NCBI GenBank assembly: GCA_009704555.1
Contig: WLDY01000052.1
Coordinates: 1-5,631, forward strand
Source: Actinomycetota bacterium
GTDB taxonomy: Bacteria; Actinomycetota; Actinomycetes; Nanopelagicales; Nanopelagicaceae
Length of the DNA stretch: 5,631 nucleotides
Direction: 5' to 3'
Positions 1-5,379 of this stretch are shown here, one piece after another. Positions within the stretch are counted from its first letter, which is position 1. Each line of letters starts with the position of its first letter. A program made the position numbers and the translations under genes. Under the pieces are notes generated by a model. It saw nothing but the letters and a program-made list of their open reading frames with translations. It was not told where the DNA came from and searched no databases.

Positions 1-122
1 CCGTGGAGAGTGGGAAGATGACGAAGGACCTCGCACTTCTCATCGCACCTGATGCCCCATGGCTCAACACTCAGGAGTTCTTGGGTGCGATCAACGACAA
101 TCTCAAGGCGAAGATGGCCTAA
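1..122 (+). CDS. icd: NADP-dependent isocitrate dehydrogenase, C-terminal end (5' truncated by window)
   Basis: Reading from base 3, 39 codons lead to a TAA stop at 120-122. The peptide begins VESGKMTKDLALLIAPDAPW and ends NDNLKAKMA. The VESGKMTKDLA block followed by PWLNTQEFL is the characteristic C-terminus of the homodimeric, eukaryote-like NADP isocitrate dehydrogenase, not the long monomeric enzyme. The family oxidatively decarboxylates isocitrate to 2-oxoglutarate in the TCA cycle, making NADPH in the cytoplasm. The catalytic residues lie upstream of the window, so only family membership can be judged here. The gene converges on the ABC ATPase gene and is followed by a strong hairpin terminator 32 nt after its stop. 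Family assignment is quite secure because this tail is highly conserved. Confidence 0.9.
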   Translation, partial: VESGKMTKDLALLIAPDAPWLNTQEFLGAINDNLKAKMA

Positions 123-154
123 GGGAGAGATCTCTACCGAAGATCTGAAGTAAC

Positions 155-191
155 GAAGAAGGCCTGGAGTGATCGACTCCAGGCCTTCTTC
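155..191. terminator. Bidirectional intrinsic terminator between convergent icd and ABC ATPase genes
   Basis: Bases 155-170 (GAAGAAGGCCTGGAGT) pair perfectly with 176-191, giving a 16-bp stem with a 5-nt GATCG loop. The base of the stem is A/G-rich on the left and TTCTTC on the right, followed by TTATT. Read on either strand, the hairpin therefore ends in a pyrimidine/T-rich tail. It lies 32 nt after the icd stop and 30 nt beyond the stop of the ATPase gene. That is where a shared terminator for two convergent genes belongs. The T tract is interrupted by C, so efficiency is uncertain. Confidence 0.88.
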
Positions 192-221
192 TTATTGCCA
201 ACAAATTTCCTGAAAGAGACT

Positions 222-1292
222 CTAGAGAGCCTTTCCTGTTGCGACATCGAAGAAGTGAACCGCTCCAGGTTGTGGCTGGACCGAGATGCGATCTCCTGGG
301 CGTGGTGGGTTCTTCGGATCCCAGCGGACGATGACTTGTGCACCTTCATCTGTGGAGTAGAACCTGACGCTTGGATCTGCTGGCTTTCCGTAGACGAATG
401 CATCGGCGCCCAACTCCTCGACGACCTCGACATTGATCTCGAAGCCACTTGGTGCCGGGACGAATCCTTCTGGACGTATACCGACGATCACTTCTCCTTG
501 TGCCTTGGTGGCGAGAGAGAGTGAACCGAGTTTTGCGTTCCCTCCTTCGACATGGGCTACGAGAAGGTTCATCGCAGGGGAGCCGATGAAACCTGCGACG
601 AATGCATTCGCTGGGTTGTCATAGAGATTGCGTGGGGTGTCGCACTGTTGCAAGAGGCCATCCTTCAAGACGGCGACGCGATCACCCATGGTCATTGCTT
701 CCACTTGGTCGTGTGTGACGTAGACGGTGGTGATCCCAAGGCGGCGTTGTAGCGCTGCGATCTGGGTACGGGTGGCGACGCGAAGTTTCGCGTCGAGGTT
801 GGAGAGTGGTTCATCCATCAAGAAGACTTGTGGTTCACGGACGATCGCACGACCCATCGCAACGCGCTGGCGCTGACCTCCAGAGAGAGCCTTCGGCTTT
901 CGCTCGAGATATGCCTCGAGATCCAAGAGCTTGGCAGCATCTTGGACGCGACGATCGCGTTCTTCTTTCGCGACTCCTGCGATCTTGAGTGCGAAGCCCA
1001 TGTTCTCGGCCACTGTCATGTGTGGATAGAGCGCATAGGACTGGAAGACCATCGCGATATCGCGATCCTTCGGTGCGACATTGGTGACATCACGATCACC
1101 GATGAAGATCGCGCCGTTGTCGATCTCCTCGAGCCCTGCCAACATTCGAAGTGATGTCGACTTACCGCATCCTGATGGTCCGACGAGTACGAGGAACTCA
1201 CCGTCATTGACGACGAGATCGAGTTTGTCGACTGCAGGTGCTGTGGTGCCTGGATAGATTCGTGATGCTTTCTCAAAACGTACAGATGCCAT
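222..1292 (-). CDS. ugpC: MsiK/UgpC/MalK-family ABC transporter ATP-binding protein
   Basis: This 356-residue protein is a full-length ATPase of the carbohydrate-importer (CUT1, MalK-like) ABC family. It hydrolyses ATP on the cytoplasmic face to drive uptake of sugars or glycerol phosphate. Visible motifs: Walker A GPSGCGKST at 38-46, Q-loop glutamine 84 (VFQSYALYPHMTV), signature LSGGQ at 136-140, Walker B VFLMDEP at 156-162 with catalytic Glu161, D-loop SNLD at 164-167 and switch His194. After about residue 235 comes the MalK-type regulatory OB/TOBE region, including GIRPE at 271-275. The ATG at 1292 is chosen because AAGGGAG lies 9 nt before it; a TTG three codons upstream would abut that ribosome site. 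No permease or solute-binding gene is adjacent: icd converges on one side and a corC-like gene diverges on the other. That isolation resembles MsiK, a shared ATPase for several sugar importers (inference). The symbol is a family label; the substrate is unknown. Confidence 0.93.
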   Translation of the reverse strand: MASVRFEKASRIYPGTTAPAVDKLDLVVNDGEFLVLVGPSGCGKSTSLRMLAGLEEIDNGAIFIGDRDVTNVAPKDRDIAMVFQSYALYPHMTVAENMGFALKIAGVAKEERDRRVQDAAKLLDLEAYLERKPKALSGGQRQRVAMGRAIVREPQVFLMDEPLSNLDAKLRVATRTQIAALQRRLGITTVYVTHDQVEAMTMGDRVAVLKDGLLQQCDTPRNLYDNPANAFVAGFIGSPAMNLLVAHVEGGNAKLGSLSLATKAQGEVIVGIRPEGFVPAPSGFEINVEVVEELGADAFVYGKPADPSVRFYSTDEGAQVIVRWDPKNPPRPGDRISVQPQPGAVHFFDVATGKAL

Positions 1293-1301
1293 CGTTCTCA
1301 A

Positions 1302-1308
1302 CTCCCTT
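1302..1308 (-). promoter_or_regulatory. Shine-Dalgarno site deciding the ABC ATPase start
   Basis: On the minus strand the sequence reads AAGGGAG, then the nine bases TTGAGAACG, then ATG at 1292. The good match to the anti-Shine-Dalgarno sequence at 9-nt spacing supports this ATG. It argues against the in-frame TTG at 1301, which directly touches the site. Confidence 0.8.
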
Positions 1309-1359
1309 AACCGGGCGGTACGTGCCCGACGATCCGTTGGATAAAGGTTGCACTTGCTT

Positions 1360-1382
1360 TGACGTCAGGGGTCCTGGCGTCA
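1360..1382. promoter_or_regulatory. 23-bp near-perfect palindrome, possible operator in divergent spacer
   Basis: TGACGTCAGG (1360-1369) is followed by a 3-nt spacer (GGT) and CCTGGCGTCA (1373-1382). The arms are inverted repeats matching at 9 of 10 positions; the odd position would be a G-U wobble in plus-strand RNA. Two-fold symmetric sites of this size are typical of dimeric repressors. The left arm also contains an inner TGACGTCA palindrome. It lies 68-90 nt upstream of the ATPase start and 127-149 nt upstream of the membrane-protein start. On the minus strand it contains a weak -35-like CTGACG. An operator controlling the ATPase gene is the simplest reading (inference); no regulator can be named. 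Confidence 0.5.
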
Positions 1383-1395
1383 GCCGGGAGGTTAC

Positions 1396-1484
1396 GCGAG
1401 CGTGAACGGGAAGGGAAGAGACGCACGCTCGCCCGGAGAGTCGGCGGGAAGCGGGGTGGGCTGGGATTTGAATGGGCGAGCGTG
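1396..1484. repeat. Three copies of GCGAGCGTG, one inverted, in the divergent spacer
   Basis: GCGAGCGTG occurs at 1396-1404 and 1476-1484 on the plus strand, and inverted (CACGCTCGC) at 1424-1432. The second and third copies extend to an identical 11-mer, GGGCGAGCGTG (inverted at 1424-1434; direct at 1474-1484). The first two copies could form a 9-bp stem with a 19-nt loop. The third lies between the proposed -35 and -10 of the downstream gene, so a protein bound there could block transcription. Centres are about 28 and 52 bp apart, the latter near five helical turns. Function is unknown; binding sites for a regulator are a possibility. Confidence 0.5.
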
Positions 1485-1498
1485 GCAGGCTTTAGAAT
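1468..1498 (+). promoter_or_regulatory. Putative sigma-70-type promoter of the corC-like gene
   Basis: TTGAAT at 1468-1473 resembles a -35 box and TAGAAT at 1493-1498 resembles a -10 box, with a somewhat long 19-bp spacer. The -10 ends 10 nt before the ATG at 1509, so the transcript would have only a few untranslated bases or none. That fits the poor Shine-Dalgarno sequence here (only AGG at 1500-1502). The spacer contains one GGGCGAGCGTG repeat copy. Confidence 0.45.
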
Positions 1499-1508
1499 CA
1501 GGCACCTC

Positions 1509-2837
1509 ATGGACCCCGACCCGAGTACCTTCTCCCTGGTTCAACTCCTCCTCGATATCGCCCTCGTCTTCTTCTTCATAGGCCTGGGAACAATCTTCGT
1601 TGCCGCTGAGATAGCCCTCGTCACCTTACGTGAAGGCCAGGTCCGGCAATTAGCTGGCCGTGGAAAGCGTGGCGCCCGAGTCGCCCATCTCGCAAAGGAC
1701 CCCAATCGTTTCCTCGCCGCCGTCCAGGTTGGCGTGACCCTCTTTGGCTTTCTTTCCGCTGCTGTCGGCGCTGACCAACTCGGTGAATACCTCATTCCTT
1801 ATCTCATCGATACCGGGATCTCTCCTGCGCTCGCCGAGACGATCTCACTCGTCGGCCTCACTCTCGTCATCGCGTACTTCTCGCTCGTCTTCGGTGAGTT
1901 GGTCCCAAAGCGCGTCGCGCTCGCAAAGGCTGAGGCGCTTGCACCAACCCTTGCCATCGTCGTAGATAACGTCGCCAAAGTCTTTCGCCCGCTGATCTGG
2001 TTGCTCTCACGTTCGACCAATGCTGTCGTCCGCCTCTTCGGAATCGACCCCAATTCCGGGCGTCAAGATATGTCGGAAGAGGAGTTGATGGATCTCGTCT
2101 CCGGCCATCAAGCGCTGACCGATGAGGAGCGCGATATCGTCGAAGAGGTCTTCAATGCGAGCGAGACTCAGATACATGAAGTGATGCGCCCACGTACCGA
2201 GGTCGACTTCCTTGATGCATCGCTTACGATTAAAGAGGCGATCACAGTCGCGGTGGAGAAGGCGCACTCTCGCTATCCCGTCGTTCGTGGTTCTAGCGAT
2301 GAGGTCGTCGGCTTCATCCATGTCAGAGACCTTCTCGATCCGGAACATGCACCGACCTCACTGATCCGTGATCTGGTGCGCCCCATCATCTTCCTTCCTG
2401 GGACTAAGGGTGTCCTTCCCGCGCTGAGTGAGATGCGTGCAGGTCGACAACAGATCGCGATCGTCCTTGATGAGTATGGCGGTACCGATGGCATCGTCAC
2501 CCTGGAGGATCTCGTCGAGACGATGATCGGCGATATCCATGATGAGTATGACGAGAGCGAGAATGAGATCGAGACCCAACCTCGAACCGGCGAACTCGAA
2601 GTCGATGGACTCGTCGCGCTCGATGATCTTGCAGAAGAGATAGGTAAGAACCTGCCGGATGGCCCTTATGAGACGCTCAGCGGATTGATCATGCATCACC
2701 TTGGCCGTATGCCAGTGGACCATGATGTGGTGCATCTCGATGGATTCCGCATCACTGTGATCGAGATGGAAGGACGCCGAGTCGGTCGCGCACTCGTCTC
2801 CGTCACAGGTCCCGCCATCAACGAAAGCGCCCGATAA
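1509..2837 (+). CDS. CNNM/CBS-domain membrane protein, CorC/HlyC (UPF0053) family
   Basis: This 442-residue integral membrane protein belongs to the family once called hemolysin C-like and now tied to Mg2+/Co2+ efflux (CorC, MpfA, CNNM). The N-terminal CNNM (DUF21) domain covers about residues 10-180, with hydrophobic stretches near 10-38, 66-88, 107-130 and 142-166. It carries the family motifs VAAEIALVTL and GELVPKRVAL (129-138). A CBS pair follows at about 222-345, including VMRPRTEVDFLD, RYPVV, GFIHVRDLL and DEYGGTDGIVTLEDLVETMIGDI. The C-terminal CorC_HlyC domain covers about 358-436. Length is normal and nothing is broken. The ATG at 1509 is preferred. A longer frame from TTG at 1359 would add 50 Arg/Gly-rich residues unlike any CNNM N-terminus and would run over the promoter and repeats. 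trpS follows after 9 nt. Ion specificity cannot be read from the sequence. Confidence 0.93.
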   Translation: MDPDPSTFSLVQLLLDIALVFFFIGLGTIFVAAEIALVTLREGQVRQLAGRGKRGARVAHLAKDPNRFLAAVQVGVTLFGFLSAAVGADQLGEYLIPYLIDTGISPALAETISLVGLTLVIAYFSLVFGELVPKRVALAKAEALAPTLAIVVDNVAKVFRPLIWLLSRSTNAVVRLFGIDPNSGRQDMSEEELMDLVSGHQALTDEERDIVEEVFNASETQIHEVMRPRTEVDFLDASLTIKEAITVAVEKAHSRYPVVRGSSDEVVGFIHVRDLLDPEHAPTSLIRDLVRPIIFLPGTKGVLPALSEMRAGRQQIAIVLDEYGGTDGIVTLEDLVETMIGDIHDEYDESENEIETQPRTGELEVDGLVALDDLAEEIGKNLPDGPYETLSGLIMHHLGRMPVDHDVVHLDGFRITVIEMEGRRVGRALVSVTGPAINESAR

Positions 2838-2840
2838 ACT
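2827..2840 (+). promoter_or_regulatory. Possible leaderless-type -10 element before trpS
   Basis: GCGCCCGATA (2827-2836) runs into TAAACT (2835-2840), a TAnnnT -10-like hexamer exactly 6 nt before the trpS ATG. It overlaps the stop codon of the upstream gene. No Shine-Dalgarno sequence is evident (CTTCAGAG only), which suits a leaderless start, and no clear -35 box is seen. The same ten bases occur at the same distance before cdd. Plausible but weak. Confidence 0.35.
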
Positions 2841-2846
2841 TCAGAG

Positions 2847-3848
2847 ATGAAGCGAGTCCTATCCGGGATCCAACCGACAGCAGACTCATTCCATCTAGGC
2901 AATTACCTTGGCGCGATCAGGCAATGGGTCGCACTTCAAGATTCCCACGATGCTTTCTACTGCGTCGTCGATCTCCATGCACTCACTGTCGATGTCGATC
3001 CGAAGGTCTTGACGGAGCGGACGCTCGCTTCCGTCGCGCAACTGATCGCGCTCGGAGTCGATCCGAATCGTTGCACGATCTTCGTGCAGTCCCAGGTCTC
3101 TGCACATAATCAACTTGGCTGGGTGATGGAGTGTCTTGCGGGTTTTGGTGAAGCAAGTCGGATGACTCAATTCAAAGACAAGTCACAGAAAGCCGGTGCG
3201 GATCGAACCACCGTAGGTCTCTTCACCTACCCCTTGTTGCAAGCAGCTGACATCATGCTCTATGGCGCGAATCTTGTCCCCGTGGGTGAGGATCAGCGGC
3301 AACACATCGAACTAACTCGTGACCTTGGTCAGCGTTTCAATACCCGTTATGGCGAGACGCTTGTCATCCCTGAGGCGCAGATCATGAAGGCAGGTGCGAA
3401 GATCAATGACCTTCAAGACCCAAGCGCGAAGATGAGTAAATCCGCGGCTTCTCAAGCAGGTGTCATCGACATCTTGGATGAGGCGAACGTCAACATCAAG
3501 AAGATCAAGTCGGCCGTGACCGACATGGGTAAGGAGATTCGCTTCGACGAGAAGGAGAAGCCCGGAATCTCCAACCTTCTGACCATCTTGTCGCACCTCG
3601 GTGGGAAGTCCATCCCTGCACTCGAGGCGGAGTTCGCTGGCTCGGGGTATGGTGATTTCAAGATGGCAGTGGCGAACACCGTCGCTGACTACTTCGCACC
3701 GGTGAGGACGCGGACTCAGCAACTTCTGACTGAACGCTCAGAGCTCCTTGCCATCATCGAAGCAGGTGCGAAGAAGGCAGAGGTCGTAGCAAGCGATACC
3801 CTCGCTCGGGTCTATGCGAATATGGGTCTTCTGCCACGCCATCGCTGA
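2847..3848 (+). CDS. trpS: Tryptophanyl-tRNA synthetase
   Basis: This 333-residue class I aminoacyl-tRNA synthetase charges tRNA-Trp with tryptophan in the cytoplasm and is normally essential. The N-terminus has the expected [18 protein letters not shown], with the HIGH-like signature HLGN at 16-19. [12 protein letters not shown] (128-139) contains Asp135, matching the tryptophan-indole-binding aspartate of the bacterial enzymes. [14 protein letters not shown] (147-160) is also typical, and the KMSKS loop is intact at 195-199. Length is normal for bacterial TrpRS. The start at 2847 fits because the conserved block begins at residue 4. The gene lies 9 nt after the corC-like gene and 22 nt before the BMP-like gene, implying co-transcription; a separate promoter overlapping the upstream stop is possible. 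No leader peptide, tryptophan-codon run or T-box-like leader fits into the 9-nt gap. Confidence 0.97.
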   Translation: MKRVLSGIQPTADSFHLGNYLGAIRQWVALQDSHDAFYCVVDLHALTVDVDPKVLTERTLASVAQLIALGVDPNRCTIFVQSQVSAHNQLGWVMECLAGFGEASRMTQFKDKSQKAGADRTTVGLFTYPLLQAADIMLYGANLVPVGEDQRQHIELTRDLGQRFNTRYGETLVIPEAQIMKAGAKINDLQDPSAKMSKSAASQAGVIDILDEANVNIKKIKSAVTDMGKEIRFDEKEKPGISNLLTILSHLGGKSIPALEAEFAGSGYGDFKMAVANTVADYFAPVRTRTQQLLTERSELLAIIEAGAKKAEVVASDTLARVYANMGLLPRHR

Positions 3849-3854
3849 CCGTTC

Positions 3855-3864
3855 AGGGGAGGAG
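3855..3864 (+). promoter_or_regulatory. Strong Shine-Dalgarno site before the BMP-family gene
   Basis: AGGGGAGGAG at 3855-3864 is the best ribosome-binding sequence in the window. Three in-frame start codons follow in tandem: GTG 3868, ATG 3871 and ATG 3874. From the GGAGG core (3858-3862) their spacings are 5, 8 and 11 nt, so ATG 3871 is the best placed. Confidence 0.75.
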
Positions 3865-3870
3865 TGAGTG

Positions 3871-4920
3871 ATGATGCGTAGATATCTCTCGCTCTCTCTC
3901 GCCACACTCTTGCTCATCACCTTCACCGCCATCTCCCAAACCACTTCAGCCTCCTCTTCCGATGGGATCGATCGCACGAGGAAGATCGCACTTCTCTTCG
4001 ACTCCGGAGGACCAGGTGATGGATCCTTCAATGACGCCTCACGATCTGCGCTTCGCAAAGCGGTGAAGAAGTACAAACTCTTCGCACCCAATGTCCGGGA
4101 GTTGGTCACCGACGGCACCGTGGGTGATCGGATCTATCGCCTTCGACTGATGGCACGCAATGGCTACTCCATGATGATCGCTGTCGGCAGTAACAATGCT
4201 GAGGCGGTTCGTCGCGTCAGCCTTGAGTATCCCGAATTGGAGTTCGCGATCATCAACGATGGCACAGTCAGCGGCCTCAATGTCGCATCACTCGTCTTCG
4301 ATGATCGCCAAGCTGCCTACATCGCAGGTCTTGCCGCTGCGCTCACCACTCGTTCGAAGCGAGTCCTCTATGTCGCTAAGGATCAGGCAGAACTCAATCG
4401 GCTCGCTTCTCACTTCGAGAATGGTGTCAAGGCTGCCAACCGCGCGGGCATAGAACTCAATCTCTCGCATATGGGGCTTGATTACGCCTCACTCCTCGAT
4501 CCACCGCGTGATGGTTCTCGCGATGGCGGAATCGACCGGGTCTACTCCACCTGGAATCTCGATGCTGCGGTCCTCTCTGCGATCATCGTCCGTAATCGAG
4601 AACGAACACGGCTCGGTCAGATCAAGTTGATCGCGAACAGCCCGGATCAGTACTACGTCAATCTTGCGATCGCCAAGCCACATCTACTCCTTACGATCAA
4701 TCGAAACGTCGAAAGGGCTGTCGACCTCGTGGTTCGCAGTGCAGTTCGAGGCGATTACATCCTCGATCTCCTCGATGGGGTCAACAACATCTTCGGTATC
4801 CGATTCACATTCGCTAACAATGGTCTCTCGGTGGTCTACAAGAGTGATACCTCACAGAAGGTGAAGTCGCGGATCGAAGAAGAGATCGCTCGCATCAAGG
4901 CGAAGGAAGTGAAGTTCTGA
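3871..4920 (+). CDS. BMP/PnrA-family exported substrate-binding-like protein (putative nucleoside binding), divergent
   Basis: This 349-residue protein has an N-terminal signal peptide: MMRRY, a hydrophobic core at about 6-21, then TTSA, with likely cleavage after Ala27. The rest resembles the BMP (basic membrane protein/PnrA/Med) family of type 1 periplasmic binding proteins, which bind purine and other nucleosides for ABC import. Family-like blocks are GPGDGSFNDAS (47-57), YSMMIAVGSNNAEAV (99-113), YPELEFAIINDG (120-131), NVASLVFDDRQAAYIAGLAAAL (137-158), ANSPDQYYV (255-263) and LLLTINRNVERAVDLVV (272-288). The C-terminal helix ends KAKEVKF, at full family length. Two oddities stand out. 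No cysteine occurs anywhere, so there is no lipobox although Gram-positive family members are usually lipoproteins. The usual glycine-rich GGTG-like segment in the middle is replaced by RVYSTWNLDAAVLSA. It sits between trpS and nucleoside deaminases, which supports a nucleoside role (inference). Substrate is uncertain. Confidence 0.82.
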   Translation: MMRRYLSLSLATLLLITFTAISQTTSASSSDGIDRTRKIALLFDSGGPGDGSFNDASRSALRKAVKKYKLFAPNVRELVTDGTVGDRIYRLRLMARNGYSMMIAVGSNNAEAVRRVSLEYPELEFAIINDGTVSGLNVASLVFDDRQAAYIAGLAAALTTRSKRVLYVAKDQAELNRLASHFENGVKAANRAGIELNLSHMGLDYASLLDPPRDGSRDGGIDRVYSTWNLDAAVLSAIIVRNRERTRLGQIKLIANSPDQYYVNLAIAKPHLLLTINRNVERAVDLVVRSAVRGDYILDLLDGVNNIFGIRFTFANNGLSVVYKSDTSQKVKSRIEEEIARIKAKEVKF

Positions 4921-4944
4921 TCCTTGCCGATGAGAGTCGATAGT

Positions 4945-4958
4945 GCGCCCGATAGGAT
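4945..4958 (+). promoter_or_regulatory. Possible leaderless-type -10 element and weak SD before cdd
   Basis: GCGCCCGATA (4945-4954) runs into TAGGAT (4953-4958), a TAnnnT -10-like hexamer exactly 6 nt before the cdd ATG at 4965. The AGGA at 4954-4957 could instead act as a Shine-Dalgarno site 7 nt from the start, so the two readings compete. There is no clear -35 box. The short 44-nt gap after the BMP-like gene shows no terminator hairpin. Confidence 0.35.
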
Positions 4959-4964
4959 GAGGGC

Positions 4965-5366
4965 ATGACTGGCCAACTCGATCCGAGTCAGTGGGATCTG
5001 CTTCGTGAGCGGGCGATCGAGGTGATGCACCGCGCCTACGCCCCTTACTCCGAATTCAAGGTCGGCGTCGCAGCCTTCGTCGATGATGGTCGTATCGTCA
5101 CCGGATGCAACGTTGAGAATGCAAGCTATGGAGTCGGGCTCTGCGCAGAGTGTGGTCTTGTCTCTGATCTCGCATCAAGCGGTGGTGGAAGGTTGGTCGC
5201 ACTCGTCTGCGTCGATGGAGAAGGAAACCTCTTGCAACCCTGTGGCCGATGTCGACAGATACTCTTCGAGTTCGGCGGTAATGACCTCTTGATCGCAACG
5301 CCCGCTGGGATCCAATCCCTCGGGCAACTCCTTCCCTGGGCATTTGGCCCGGAGAATCTCAACTGA
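4965..5366 (+). CDS. cdd: Cytidine deaminase (homotetrameric type)
   Basis: This 133-residue enzyme hydrolytically deaminates cytidine and deoxycytidine to uridine and deoxyuridine in cytoplasmic pyrimidine salvage. The zinc site is complete: CAEC at 60-63 gives Cys60 and the proton-shuttling Glu62, and PCGRC at 92-96 gives Cys93 and Cys96. Three cysteine ligands and the short length mark the homotetrameric class, as opposed to the longer dimeric E. coli class. [13 protein letters not shown] (24-36) and [10 protein letters not shown] (47-56) are the conserved substrate-binding segments. The start at 4965 gives a normal N-terminus. It lies 44 nt after the BMP-like gene and 13 nt before the adenosine deaminase gene, forming a nucleoside-salvage group. 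No oddities were seen. Confidence 0.97.
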   Translation: MTGQLDPSQWDLLRERAIEVMHRAYAPYSEFKVGVAAFVDDGRIVTGCNVENASYGVGLCAECGLVSDLASSGGGRLVALVCVDGEGNLLQPCGRCRQILFEFGGNDLLIATPAGIQSLGQLLPWAFGPENLN

Positions 5367-5379
5367 TCTCATTCTGATT

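Noticed and set aside
126..135. Short palindrome AGAGATCTCT just after icd
   Set aside because: Only 10 bp with no loop. The strong 16-bp hairpin at 155-191 explains termination.
195..1154. Several plus-strand open frames (for example 195-524 and 828-1154) opposite the ABC ATPase gene
   Set aside because: They are the complement of a gene with every ABC motif intact. They have no recognisable domains, no ribosome sites and low-complexity shadow composition.
1293..1301. TTG 1301 as start of the ABC ATPase
   Set aside because: It directly abuts the AAGGGAG Shine-Dalgarno site. ATG 1292 has proper 9-nt spacing and the conserved N-terminus.
1359..1508. N-terminal extension of the corC-like protein from TTG 1359
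   Set aside because: It would add 50 Arg/Gly-rich residues unlike CNNM proteins, read through the palindrome, repeats and promoter-like boxes, and lacks a ribosome site.
2838..2846. Tryptophan attenuator or T-box leader for trpS
   Set aside because: Only 9 nt separate the upstream stop from the trpS ATG, leaving no room for a leader structure.
3312..3722. Minus-strand open frames over trpS and over the corC-like gene (for example 2007-2348)
   Set aside because: Antisense shadows of confidently identified genes, with no independent start signals or domains.
3390..3774. 13-base repeat GCAGGTGCGAAGA at 3390-3402 and 3762-3774 inside trpS
   Set aside because: Both copies are in frame and encode AGAK in an intact synthetase. 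Shared codon choice explains it; no mobile or regulatory signature is present.
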